A stretch of 64,000 nucleotides of DNA. It comes from Flagellimonas sediminis (lineage in GTDB: Bacteria > Bacteroidota > Bacteroidia > Flavobacteriales > Flavobacteriaceae). This document shows, in pieces, positions 27,660-36,733 of this stretch. Both the position numbers and the translations under genes were made by a program. Position 1 is the stretch's first letter. Each line of letters begins with the position of its first letter. Where the stretch lies: NCBI RefSeq assembly GCF_010500845.1, contig NZ_JAAAMI010000001.1, forward strand, positions 620,001-684,000, in the 5' to 3' direction. A model generated the notes under the pieces. That model was given only the letters and a program-made list of their open reading frames with translations. It did no database searches and was not told where the DNA came from.

Positions 27660-28562
27660 TTAAACCCAATTTTTCGGGTTTTGCAGTACTTCGATCAATT
27701 TTTCTTCATCACTTCCTTTTTCGGGATGATGGTCGTAGCGCCATTGCACATGGGGAGGAAGGCTCATCAAAATACTTTCGATGCGTCCGTTGGTCCGAAG
27801 TCCAAAAAGAGTGCCCTTATCGTGTACCAAATTGAACTCGACATAGCGCCCTCTTCGTATTTCCTGCCAATCCCGTTGCTCTTGGGTATAAGGAAGTCCC
27901 TTTCTTTTTGTAACAATTGGTATATACGCTTCTAAAAAACTGTTGCCTACCTCAGTCACAAAGTTGTACCAATCGTCCATACCCATTGTTTCGGTTGCCT
28001 TGCAATAATCAAAAAAGAGCCCGCCTACACCTCTGGCCTCGTTACGATGAGCATTCCAGAAATAGTCGTCACATTTCTTTTTATAGTTGGGATAAAATTC
28101 GGGATTGTGGGCATTGCAAGCTTTTTTGCAAATCTGGTGAAAATGTGCTGCATCTTCCTCAAAAAGATAATAGGGGGTAAGGTCTTGCCCTCCTCCGAAC
28201 CATTGATCCACTATATTCCCTTGTTTGTCATACATTTCAAAATAGCGCCAATTGGCGTGTACCGTTGGGACCATGGGACTTTTTGGGTGGATGACCAAAC
28301 TGAGTCCACAAGCAAAAAAATCCGCCTCTTCAACCCTGAAATAGGTTTGCATGCTTTTGGGCAATGCCCCAAAAACCTTGGAGATATTTACGCCCCCTTT
28401 TTCAAAAACGGCACCATTTTCTATCACGCGGGTCCTACCGCCACCACCTTCAGGGCGTTCCCAGAAATCTTGCCGGAACTTGGCCTTGCCATCCACTTCT
28501 TCCAATGTTGAGGTGATGGTATCTTGTAGTTTTTGGATATAGGCGTAAAATTTATCTTTCAT
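27660..28562 (-). CDS. hemF: HemF, oxygen-dependent coproporphyrinogen III oxidase
   Basis: HemF converts coproporphyrinogen III to protoporphyrinogen IX using oxygen. The 300-residue protein shows family hallmarks such as RPEGGGGRTRVIENG, WFGGGQDLTPYY, EARGVGGLFFDYC and the tail region FNLVHDKGT. Its ATG overlaps the stop of the upstream DUF6973-like gene (ATGA). The oxygen-dependent enzyme suits an aerobic life; no hemN is in this window. Confidence 0.97.
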   Translation of the reverse strand: MKDKFYAYIQKLQDTITSTLEEVDGKAKFRQDFWERPEGGGGRTRVIENGAVFEKGGVNISKVFGALPKSMQTYFRVEEADFFACGLSLVIHPKSPMVPTVHANWRYFEMYDKQGNIVDQWFGGGQDLTPYYLFEEDAAHFHQICKKACNAHNPEFYPNYKKKCDDYFWNAHRNEARGVGGLFFDYCKATETMGMDDWYNFVTEVGNSFLEAYIPIVTKRKGLPYTQEQRDWQEIRRGRYVEFNLVHDKGTLFGLRTNGRIESILMSLPPHVQWRYDHHPEKGSDEEKLIEVLQNPKNWV

Positions 28563-29050
28563 TGCTCTAAAATATGTACCAAGCGGTCTTTAAGTTTGGA
28601 TAAATTGGTATCCCCTTCAATTTTAACGGATTCCAAGGTCATTTTTTGGAGGATGGTAATGATTTCTTCTTCCGATTTTTCAATGTTTTCTTTAAAAATG
28701 AATCTTCCTACGGCATTGTTATGTAAATCCATCGTCTTGGCCAATGCTTTGTTTGGAAAAGCTTCTTCATGCCAATCGGTGACCTTTTTGGTCCAATCCA
28801 AAACATCACCTTCGTTCTTTTTTCTACGAAAACAGCGTTGTGCGATCAAGCCGTTCCAAAGCGCATGTCTGAACGCATTGGCGGGGCCATTTTTATAGTG
28901 CAATTTTCCGTAACGGGCCGTGGAAATCCTCATGCAATCTTTGGTGGCCTTTAGGGTTGGAAGGATGAAAAATGGCCTACTCAACCCCAACAAGATACCT
29001 TTCAGTATATGTTTAAAACTAACGCGTTTTAATACTGAAAATAGGTTCAC
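28559..29050 (-). CDS. DUF6973-like protein inside the haem operon
   Basis: The 163-residue basic protein contains NAFRHALWN, a DWHEEAFPN stretch and [10 protein letters not shown], with a mostly helical prediction and no clear signal peptide. The histidine-containing motifs recall the DUF6973 family as I remember it; function is unknown. It overlaps hemE upstream and hemF downstream by four bases each, so it is translated as part of the haem operon. A role connected with haem or porphyrin handling is inference from position. Confidence 0.7.
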   Translation of the reverse strand: MNLFSVLKRVSFKHILKGILLGLSRPFFILPTLKATKDCMRISTARYGKLHYKNGPANAFRHALWNGLIAQRCFRRKKNEGDVLDWTKKVTDWHEEAFPNKALAKTMDLHNNAVGRFIFKENIEKSEEEIITILQKMTLESVKIEGDTNLSKLKDRLVHILEQ

Positions 29051-30072
29051 TCCTGATATTCTTTTACGGCATCAACGAACGCCTTCGCATTTTCCAATGG
29101 TATGTTGGGCAAAATACCATGACCCAGATTCACCACATATTTATCCTTGCCAAACTCACGGATCATTTGATGGACCATACTTTTGATCTTATCCGGAGGA
29201 GACAACAATCTTGCAGGATCAAAATTACCTTGGAGTGTAACCTTGCCTCCGGTTAAATATCTTGCATTCTGTGGTGAACAGGTCCAATCCACACCCACTG
29301 CCGAAGCTCCGGATGCTGCCATTTCCTTTAGGGCAAACCAACAACCTTTACCAAAAACAATCACAGGGGATTCATCTTTAAGGGCATCAACAATCTGTTG
29401 GATATAAGGCCATGAAAACTCCTGATAATCCTGTGGGGAAAGCATCCCTCCCCATGAATCGAACACCTGAACGGCATTTACTCCCGCTTTTACCTTCGCT
29501 TTAAGATAGGCAATCGTGGTATCCGTGATTTTTTGGAGAAGTTGGTGCGCCAGTTCCGGTTGGGTGAAACAAAAACCACGGGCCTTGTCAAAACTTTTGC
29601 TCCCTTGTCCTTCCACGCAGTAGCACAAAATGGTCCAGGGTGATCCGGCAAAGCCGATCAATGGAATGTCATCGTTCAATTTTTCCTTGGTTATGGTGAT
29701 GGCCTCCATTACGTACCCCAGAGTATCTTCAATGTTGGGAACAATGACCTTGTCCAAGTCTTCTTTGGTGCGGATGGGGTTGGGGAGATAGGGTCCAAAA
29801 TTGGGTTTCATTTCCACCTCAATATCCATGGCTTGCGGAATGACCAAAATATCGCTGAACAATATGGCTGCGTCCATGCCATATCTTCTGATGGGCTGCA
29901 CCGTGATTTCCGATGCCAATTCCGGGGTTTGGCAACGGGTAAAGAAATCGTATTTTTTACGGAGTTCCATAAATTCGGGCAAATAACGTCCTGCTTGACG
30001 CATCATCCAAACGGGTGGACGTTCCACGGTTTCACCTTTAAGTGCCTTTAGGAACAAATCATTTTTGATCAT
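29047..30072 (-). CDS. hemE: HemE, uroporphyrinogen decarboxylase
   Basis: HemE removes four carboxyl groups from uroporphyrinogen III. The 341-residue protein begins with the conserved [16 protein letters not shown] (active-site Arg region) and carries [11 protein letters not shown] and NLGHGILPN near the end. Its start overlaps hemD by 14 bases and its stop overlaps the next gene by four bases, which suggests tight translational coupling. Confidence 0.97.
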   Translation of the reverse strand: MIKNDLFLKALKGETVERPPVWMMRQAGRYLPEFMELRKKYDFFTRCQTPELASEITVQPIRRYGMDAAILFSDILVIPQAMDIEVEMKPNFGPYLPNPIRTKEDLDKVIVPNIEDTLGYVMEAITITKEKLNDDIPLIGFAGSPWTILCYCVEGQGSKSFDKARGFCFTQPELAHQLLQKITDTTIAYLKAKVKAGVNAVQVFDSWGGMLSPQDYQEFSWPYIQQIVDALKDESPVIVFGKGCWFALKEMAASGASAVGVDWTCSPQNARYLTGGKVTLQGNFDPARLLSPPDKIKSMVHQMIREFGKDKYVVNLGHGILPNIPLENAKAFVDAVKEYQE

Positions 30073-30727
30073 ACTTTAATTCTTTTATGGCTTGAACCAA
30101 CACGTTTTCCACAGTTGGTTTGTTGGCTATTTTAATATTTTCTGAATGTTTTTTTGCTTCCATCGCTGTGGTTTCCCCAATGCAGAACAAAATGCTGTTT
30201 TTCAAGGTATTTTCCAAAAGAAAGCTTTGAATGCCCCGTGGACTGAAGAACAAGATCCCCTCAAAATCCGTAAAAAAGACCCTTGGGTTCAGGCTCGACC
30301 GGTAGACAACAATTTCTTTATACCAAATATTATTTTTTGATAATATTTGAGGAAGATCATCCCTTCGTTGCTGCCCACAAATGAACACAAAGGCTTCATT
30401 TGGATGGTTTTCCACGATGAATTGACCTAAATCCGAGGCATATTCGGTCATTTGTACCACCTGCAGTCCATTGGATTCCAAAAGTGATCTGGTCTTTTCC
30501 CCAACACAAAAACAACGGAAGGGCGAACGGTCCAAACCTTTGGTTTGTTGGAGAAATGCATGTACGGCGTTCCTGCTGGTAAAAATATAATTCTGATGGT
30601 CCAGTGGTATTTTGGTGTCGAGGAATTCGATTTTCAAGGCATCGTATTCCACAAGTCCTAGCCCGGAATTTAGGAAAAGCTCTTTTTGTGAAGGGGTGAG
30701 TATTTTAGTGGAGAGCACTGTTTTCAT
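30059..30727 (-). CDS. hemD: HemD, uroporphyrinogen-III synthase
   Basis: HemD cyclises hydroxymethylbilane with inversion of ring D. The 222-residue product is weakly conserved as usual for this family, but shows [22 protein letters not shown] and [12 protein letters not shown] in the expected order. It begins 23 bases inside the end of hemC and overlaps hemE. Identification rests on motifs plus its place between hemC and hemE. Confidence 0.93.
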   Translation of the reverse strand: MKTVLSTKILTPSQKELFLNSGLGLVEYDALKIEFLDTKIPLDHQNYIFTSRNAVHAFLQQTKGLDRSPFRCFCVGEKTRSLLESNGLQVVQMTEYASDLGQFIVENHPNEAFVFICGQQRRDDLPQILSKNNIWYKEIVVYRSSLNPRVFFTDFEGILFFSPRGIQSFLLENTLKNSILFCIGETTAMEAKKHSENIKIANKPTVENVLVQAIKELKYDQK

Positions 30728-31631
30728 TTCTGATTTGCTGCATCAATTTGTCCCCGCCCTTGGCCAAGACCTCTTTGGCGCATGTTTCTCCCAAGCCTTT
30801 GGCTTCGGCCAATTTCACTTCTTTTTTGATATCGATTTTCTGTTTTCCGTCCAAAGAAAACACCACCCCTTCAAAAAATACCTTTTGGTCTTTAATTTGA
30901 GCCAAAGCACCAATTGGCGCGGTACAACCACCTTCAAGGGTGCGTAAAAAATCCCGTTCTATTTTGGTGGCCAGTTCTGAATTGGGGTCGTTCAATTTGG
31001 CAAGGGCATCACGGGTAAACTTATCTTTTTCCATGGCAACCACCAACATGGCACCCTGCGCAGGTGCAGGTATCATCCAATCCAGATAAATGGCGTCTTT
31101 GGGCAACAACTTGATACGTTCCAAACCGGCCTGTGCAAAAATGGCCCCTTGCCAATCGTTCTCGATCAGTTTGATCAATCGGGTGTTCACATTGCCCCGA
31201 AGATCTACCACTTGGTGGTTTGGGTATCTGTTCAGCCACTGGGCTTTTCTTCTTAGGCTACCCGTGGCAATGGTCGCGGGGCCACTCGATTCCAAAAAAG
31301 AAGAACCCTTATGGACCAAGATATCATGGGTGATGGCTCGTTCCAAAACAGCTGCCTGGACAATGCTCTTTGGCAGTTGTGTGGGAACGTCCTTCATGGA
31401 GTGCACGGCGATGTCGATTTGACCTTGCAGCATGGCCACGTCCAAAGCTTTGGTGAAAATTCCGGTTACGCCAAGTTCGTACAACGGTTTGTCCAATACC
31501 TGATCTCCCATGGATTTAGTGGGCACCAAAGTGGTATCATAACCCAATTTTTCAAGTTTTTCTTGTACGGTGGTAGCTTGCCACAGTGCCAGTTCGCTGT
31601 CGCGGGTACCGATTCTTATGATCTTGCTCAT
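30705..31631 (-). CDS. hemC: HemC, hydroxymethylbilane synthase
   Basis: HemC links four porphobilinogens into hydroxymethylbilane. The 308-residue protein has the cofactor-binding cysteine Cys236 (LEGGCTAPIG), AVHSMKDVP and GSLRRKAQW. It overlaps hemA by four bases. Confidence 0.97.
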   Translation of the reverse strand: MSKIIRIGTRDSELALWQATTVQEKLEKLGYDTTLVPTKSMGDQVLDKPLYELGVTGIFTKALDVAMLQGQIDIAVHSMKDVPTQLPKSIVQAAVLERAITHDILVHKGSSFLESSGPATIATGSLRRKAQWLNRYPNHQVVDLRGNVNTRLIKLIENDWQGAIFAQAGLERIKLLPKDAIYLDWMIPAPAQGAMLVVAMEKDKFTRDALAKLNDPNSELATKIERDFLRTLEGGCTAPIGALAQIKDQKVFFEGVVFSLDGKQKIDIKKEVKLAEAKGLGETCAKEVLAKGGDKLMQQIRNENSALH

Positions 31632-32884
31632 TTGGAATCGATTTCTAACTGAAAGACTTTTTGAATCAGTTCCAAGCTATCCTCAGTGTCCACTTCAGAA
31701 CTTTTTAAATGGTTGGCAAATTGCTTGGTAATCTTTTGAATGATCCTTTCTGAGATCATTTCGGCCTGATCTTGGTTGAAGTCATTGATTTTTTTGGAAT
31801 GAAAGTCGATTTCTTCGGCTTTCATAGTATTGAGCTTTTCCTTGAGTGCGTTGATGACCGGAGCAAACTTTCGGGTTTCCAACCATTTTAGGAAATCTTT
31901 CTTTACCCGTTCGATAATGGCCTCAGCCTTGGGTACATATGCTTTTCGTTTTGCCAAGGTGTCATCCGTAATTTGAGAAAGCTGGTCTAAATGAACCAAG
32001 GTAACGTTCTCCAAGTCCAGCACATCATCAGAAACGTTTTTAGGCACAGATAGATCTAAGATCAACAGCGGCTTTTTAGGATAGATCAACGCTTTGGAAA
32101 CCGTAGGTAACTGTGCCCCAGTGGCTACCACCAAAATGTCCGCTTTTCGGATTTCGGTCTGCAAATCGCCATAATCCTTTACCGTCAAATGGAACTTTCC
32201 CGCAATGTCCTCGGCCTTTTCACGGGTACGATTGATCAAGGTAATATGGGAGTTGTTGGAATGCTTGATCAGGTTTTCGCAAGTGTTCCTTCCAATTTTT
32301 CCCGTACCGAATAACAGGATATTCTTTTCTGAAATGTCGGCAACGTTGTCCAAGATATATTTTACGGAAGCAAAGGCAACCGATGTAGCTCCTGACGATA
32401 GCTCTGTCTCTGTTTTGATACGCTTGCTGGCTTGGATTACCGAATTGCACAAGCGTTCCAAGAAAGGATTGGCCATGTCTTGCTTTTTGGCCCGGTAAAA
32501 ACCTTGTTTGATCTGGCTTATGATTTCAAAATCGCCCAAAATCTGACTGTCCAAACCTGTGCCCACTTTGAACATATGCGAAATGGCCTCGTGATTCTTG
32601 TACACGTAGGCCACTTCCTGAAATTCTTCCACAGTGCCTTGCGTTTGATCACAAAGCAACTTGATCAGTTGGTAGGGGTGCTGCGCAAAACCATAGAGTT
32701 CGGTTCGGTTGCAGGTAGATATTGCCAAAAGGCCATCAATCTCCATTTCTTTTGCCTTGGCCAGAATCTGGTCAATAGCAGGAACATCCAGACTGAACTT
32801 TCCTCTCACCTCTGCATCTGCCTTCTTATAACTTAACCCAACGGCGTAGAAGGAATTATGTTTTGAAATATGGTAGTTCCTCAT
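31628..32884 (-). CDS. hemA: HemA, glutamyl-tRNA reductase
   Basis: HemA reduces glutamyl-tRNA to glutamate-1-semialdehyde, the first step of the C5 route to haem. The 418-residue protein has the active cysteine Cys58 (ISTCNRTELYG), the conserved LDSQILGDFEI region, a nucleotide-binding stretch (LLFGTGKIGRNT) and a C-terminal helical dimerisation domain. It opens the leftward haem operon; a candidate -7 box lies 20 bases upstream. Confidence 0.97.
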   Translation of the reverse strand: MRNYHISKHNSFYAVGLSYKKADAEVRGKFSLDVPAIDQILAKAKEMEIDGLLAISTCNRTELYGFAQHPYQLIKLLCDQTQGTVEEFQEVAYVYKNHEAISHMFKVGTGLDSQILGDFEIISQIKQGFYRAKKQDMANPFLERLCNSVIQASKRIKTETELSSGATSVAFASVKYILDNVADISEKNILLFGTGKIGRNTCENLIKHSNNSHITLINRTREKAEDIAGKFHLTVKDYGDLQTEIRKADILVVATGAQLPTVSKALIYPKKPLLILDLSVPKNVSDDVLDLENVTLVHLDQLSQITDDTLAKRKAYVPKAEAIIERVKKDFLKWLETRKFAPVINALKEKLNTMKAEEIDFHSKKINDFNQDQAEMISERIIQKITKQFANHLKSSEVDTEDSLELIQKVFQLEIDSK

Positions 32885-32903
32885 AAAGGATATAATCGCA
32901 GCA

Positions 32904-32911
32904 CAAAATTA
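32904..32911 (-). promoter_or_regulatory. Candidate -7 promoter box for the hem operon (TAATTTTG)
   Basis: The minus strand reads TAATTTTG, a TAnnTTTG match, about 20 bases before the hemA ATG, which would give a leader of only a dozen or so bases. No TTG at the usual -33 distance was found. Confidence 0.4.
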
Positions 32912-33093
32912 ACAGTGTTGTATCTTTTAAAATAACGCTAGCGGAACTGCAAGGGTATAGGGAGGACATTCAAGGATTAAATTTTACTTAAAATCTCCTA
33001 ATGCATTGATTTTATTGATAAATTTGATAGATTGCAGTTTAATTTAGAGCCATTCTAAATTAGTTTTATTGAAAATCAATTCAAAGAATCCAT

Positions 33094-33972
33094 ATGAAAA
33101 ATATCGCTGAAGGTTCCTATGATGAAGTTTTTGTGGAAGACGGCATATTCATCCTTAAAATCCAAAACGACACCAAAGAGCCAAAGGTCATTACAAGGGA
33201 TATTGACAGTTCCTACATTCAATTCCATTTTTGCTTGAAGGGCCGTTCACGGTTCAATTTTAATGAAGGGAGCTATTATTTGGAAGTGAACGAGGAAAAC
33301 TCCCTGCTGCTGTACAACACTCAAAAGGACCTTCCGCTGGATTTGGTAGTTTCGCCCAACTCCTGGTTATTGTCCGTGGTGATGACGATTCGGAAATTCC
33401 ATTCGTTGTTTTCGGATGAAGCGGATTACATTCCTTTTTTGAGCGAGGATAACAAGGAAAAGAAATACTATTCCCAAGAAATGGTGTCGCCGGCCATTGC
33501 CGTAGTCTTGAGCCAGTTGATGAACTACAACCTGCATCCCTCCATCAAAAAATTGTATTTGAAAGGAAAGGTGTTCGAGCTGATTTCCCTCTATTTCAAC
33601 AAAACCGAGGACGCCGACTTGGAACAATGTCCCTATCTGGCCGATGAGGATAATGTGCGAAGGATTAAAATGGCCAAGGAAATCATCATTTCGCGTATGG
33701 CGGAACCTCCAACGTTACCTGAACTTTCGGAAGAAGTAGGACTGGGCCTCAAAAAATTGAAGGAAGGGTTTAAACAGATCTATGGGGATTCCGTTTATGG
33801 TTTTTTGTTCGACTACAAGATGGAATATGCCCGGAAAATGTTGGAATCCGGCAAGCACAACGTAAACGATGTGGGCCTAAAAGTAGGATATAGCACTGCC
33901 AGCCATTTTATAGCTTCGTTCAAAAAGAAGTTCGGCACCACGCCCAAAAAATATGTAACTTCAAATGTGTAA
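33094..33972 (+). CDS. AraC-family regulator divergent from hemA
   Basis: The 292-residue cytoplasmic protein has an N-terminal cupin-like sensing region (about 1-150) and a C-terminal AraC DNA-binding domain (about 190-292, ending KKFGTTPKKYVTSNV). It is transcribed away from hemA across a 209-base region, a layout typical for a regulator of its neighbour. Control of haem synthesis or of the following genes is likely but unproven. A TAnnTTTG-type box is at 33019-33026. Confidence 0.88.
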   Translation: MKNIAEGSYDEVFVEDGIFILKIQNDTKEPKVITRDIDSSYIQFHFCLKGRSRFNFNEGSYYLEVNEENSLLLYNTQKDLPLDLVVSPNSWLLSVVMTIRKFHSLFSDEADYIPFLSEDNKEKKYYSQEMVSPAIAVVLSQLMNYNLHPSIKKLYLKGKVFELISLYFNKTEDADLEQCPYLADEDNVRRIKMAKEIIISRMAEPPTLPELSEEVGLGLKKLKEGFKQIYGDSVYGFLFDYKMEYARKMLESGKHNVNDVGLKVGYSTASHFIASFKKKFGTTPKKYVTSNV

Positions 33973-33982
33973 AAAAGCTATC

Positions 33983-34729
33983 ATGAAACAAATTCTATTC
34001 ACCTTGTTGAGTCTTGTTTTGGTGACCCAGATCAATGCTCAAGAGCCTTCAACAGAAAACAAAGAAACCAAAATGCCAGAATTGGTCCTCGTTTTTACCA
34101 AAACGACTGGTTTTAGGCATCAATCCATAGAAAAAGGAGTGCAAACCTTTCGCGAACTGGGCAGAAAAAATGGTTTTATTGCTTTGCAAACAGAAAGTGG
34201 TGAAGACTTTACCCCGCAGAATTTGAAAAATTATAAACTGGTCGTTTTTTTGAACACGACCATGGATGTGCTGAACGATGCCCAACAAAAGGCCTTTGAA
34301 TCGTACATTAAAAATGGGGGAAGTTATTTGGGTGTCCATGCGGCCTCCGATACCGAATACGATTGGCCCTGGTACGGTAAGTTGGTAGGAGGTTATTTTG
34401 TGAGCCACCCAGAGCAACAGAAGGCCAAAATTGAGGTGCTGGACAAAACCCATCCATCCACGGCACATTTGCAAGATGTTTGGATGCATTTTGATGAATG
34501 GTACAATTTTAAAGACCTGAATCCTAATGTACATGTGCTTCTAAAATTGGACGAATCCAGTTATAAAGGAGGCATCAATGGAGACAACCATCCCATAGCC
34601 TGGTACCATGAATATGATGGGGGCAGGGTCTTTTACACAGGCTTGGGGCACACTGAAGCATCGTACGATGAACCCGAGTTCCGCCAGCACCTTTTGGGCG
34701 CCATTGAATGGTGTTTAAAACGAAAGTAA
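33983..34729 (+). CDS. Exported ThuA-domain protein
   Basis: The 248-residue protein begins with a cleavable signal (MKQILFTLLSLVLVTQINAQ) when started at 33983, 11 bases after the regulator; a start at 33965 would overlap it. The rest is a ThuA domain, related to class I glutamine amidotransferases (GGSYLGVHAASDTEY, AWYHEYDGGRVFYTGLGH). The family is linked to trehalose and other sugar use, though biochemical proof is sparse. Its 3' end overlaps the convergent DUF1460 gene by 15 bases. Confidence 0.88.
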   Translation: MKQILFTLLSLVLVTQINAQEPSTENKETKMPELVLVFTKTTGFRHQSIEKGVQTFRELGRKNGFIALQTESGEDFTPQNLKNYKLVVFLNTTMDVLNDAQQKAFESYIKNGGSYLGVHAASDTEYDWPWYGKLVGGYFVSHPEQQKAKIEVLDKTHPSTAHLQDVWMHFDEWYNFKDLNPNVHVLLKLDESSYKGGINGDNHPIAWYHEYDGGRVFYTGLGHTEASYDEPEFRQHLLGAIEWCLKRK

Positions 34730-35569
34730 CGTGGGCCTTGCCACAATGATCCCGATATTGCTTTTGATGTTCTTGAGATAGTCTGCCAAGGGCAGTTCAC
34801 TGATTTCCACTTCTCCATTTTTACTCGATGCATGAAGCAAATGCAGCCTGCCATCGGGCTGGTGGATGGCAATGCCGGTATGGGTCACATCCAACCCCTT
34901 GATGGAAGTGGCCAAAGCGATAATGTCACCTGAATGGATAAGATGTTCCTTGCTTGCAATTTGATCTTGGGGCACGTAACACAATTTTTCCTTGGCCAGT
35001 TCGGTTTCCACTTGCTGCATGGCCTGAAAGTTCTCATCACTGGCCAAAAACGGGTACAGGTCTCGGTGTGTTCCCATAAAATCGATGGATTTTTCCAATT
35101 CCACACCACCTATTTCCGCTGTGATGTCCTTTACCAGCCCCTTCTTTTCGTTGTTGCGAATCCATTCCGTAAAATAATGTAAACGTGATGGATAGCCATT
35201 CATCTCTCCATTTCTATACCGAATGGTTTCCAGTTCAGAGGTAAAATCTTGAAAATCGCTTTGCTGTTTTTTCAAAAGTGCAGTGAAGGCCATCACATTC
35301 TCCACAAAAGTGGTACAATCCAACCCACTAAAATTTACCACAAGCGTTTCGGTGTCGCCCACTTCCAATGTTTTTTCCACATAGGGTGTGCCTAAAAAAG
35401 ATTGACCGACCAACGCAATGGTATCTCCCAAATTGGAAGCTTCAATGGTTGTCAAAGCCTGCATTTTGGTATCAAAAAGGGGTCGGTCTTTTGGGGAACA
35501 GGTAATTTGTTGGGCCTGACCCAGCCAACCGAACAAAAGGATCAGTAGTGAGATATTTTTTGATTTCAT
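34715..35569 (-). CDS. DUF1460 N-acetylmuramoyl-L-alanine amidase-like protein
   Basis: This 284-residue exported protein (signal ending LGQAQ) matches DUF1460, an NlpC/P60-like cysteine hydrolase family with a member shown to cleave peptidoglycan fragments. The probable catalytic Cys is in SGLDCTTFVENV and the His in LDVTHTGIAIH. It starts four bases inside the end of the MscS gene and ends 15 bases within the convergent thuA end. Confidence 0.88.
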   Translation of the reverse strand: MKSKNISLLILLFGWLGQAQQITCSPKDRPLFDTKMQALTTIEASNLGDTIALVGQSFLGTPYVEKTLEVGDTETLVVNFSGLDCTTFVENVMAFTALLKKQQSDFQDFTSELETIRYRNGEMNGYPSRLHYFTEWIRNNEKKGLVKDITAEIGGVELEKSIDFMGTHRDLYPFLASDENFQAMQQVETELAKEKLCYVPQDQIASKEHLIHSGDIIALATSIKGLDVTHTGIAIHQPDGRLHLLHASSKNGEVEISELPLADYLKNIKSNIGIIVARPTLLSF

Positions 35570-36630
35570 TTTTGATGATCTTGATCCAGTCTTATCCTTG
35601 TCCTTGCAATACTTTCCGGATAATTTTCCTGTAAATAAACGATTAATTTTTCACGGACATGCACCCGAAGGTCCCAAGCCGTGGGCGAATCTTTGGCACT
35701 CATCAAGGCACGGACTTCCACACAAGTGGGTTTGGAATCGGTGACCTGCAAAACGTCCACCTTGCCATCCCAAAGGTCGGTGCTTTTCAATATACGGGTC
35801 TGTTCTTCCCGAAGTTTGTCAAAAGGCACATTGTAATCTACATACAAAAACACGGTTCCCAAAATATCGGCAGAGGTCTTGGTCCAGTTTTGAAACGGCT
35901 TATCAATAAAATAGGGCGTAGGCACGATCAATCGACGTTTGTCCCAAATGGCCACCACCACATAGGTCAGGGTAATTTCCTCAATTCGGCCCCATTCTCC
36001 TTCCACGATCACCACATCGTCCAATTTAATGGGCTGTGCAATGGCAATCTGGATACCTGCCAATATGGTCCCGATGAATTTTTGTGCCGAAAAACCGATA
36101 ATGATTCCCGCTACACCCGCAGAGGCAAAAACACTCAGCCCCAATTCTCGGATTTCGGGGAAACTCATCAGGGCAAAGCCAACAGCCAACAGGATGATGA
36201 TGAAAATGAAGATCCGCTCCAAAATGGTAAACTGGGTGTAGACTTTCCTTGCTTTCAGGTTGTCCGCGACCCCCACATCATAATTTCGGATCACAATTTG
36301 TTTAACGATCTTCAGCAAGGCGATCATCACCCAGCTCATCGCAAAAATGAACAATAAGGTACTTGCCTTTCGAAACCAAAACCCAGCCTCTTCCAAATTC
36401 AGGACGTCGCGAAGAGCCTTCATCCTAAGGAGAACGGAAAGGAAGATCAACAATAGAGGTGTGGCCAGTTTTTTAAAGGAACCTGTAGGCAAGAGGTATT
36501 TAGGGTTCTTCCCCATTCGTTTCATCACTACGGAAGTGCCCCAATATAAAAGTACCAAAACGACCAGGGCAATACCCAGATAGATCAGGGATTCTTTGGA
36601 AACTTGTTCTTGAAAAGACTCCATATCCAC
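35566..36630 (-). CDS. MscS-type mechanosensitive channel
   Basis: The 354-residue protein has about four membrane segments, then the MscS pore helix region (LSVFASAGVAGIIIGFSAQK) and the beta and alpha/beta domain (VIVEGEWGRIEEITLTYVVV). Such channels open under membrane tension and release solutes during hypo-osmotic shock. The start may be the GTG at 36630 or the ATG at 36624. It is coupled to the DUF1460 gene by a four-base overlap. Confidence 0.93.
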   Translation of the reverse strand: MDMESFQEQVSKESLIYLGIALVVLVLLYWGTSVVMKRMGKNPKYLLPTGSFKKLATPLLLIFLSVLLRMKALRDVLNLEEAGFWFRKASTLLFIFAMSWVMIALLKIVKQIVIRNYDVGVADNLKARKVYTQFTILERIFIFIIILLAVGFALMSFPEIRELGLSVFASAGVAGIIIGFSAQKFIGTILAGIQIAIAQPIKLDDVVIVEGEWGRIEEITLTYVVVAIWDKRRLIVPTPYFIDKPFQNWTKTSADILGTVFLYVDYNVPFDKLREEQTRILKSTDLWDGKVDVLQVTDSKPTCVEVRALMSAKDSPTAWDLRVHVREKLIVYLQENYPESIARTRIRLDQDHQK

Positions 36631-36733
36631 AAAAGTAGGGAGAAATGCCCATAGATGCGGCCTTGAACAAAATCGAGATTCATTATTTCAGTATAGGAAA
36701 GTATTTTGATGTGTAAAGGACAAAGTCGGTGCC

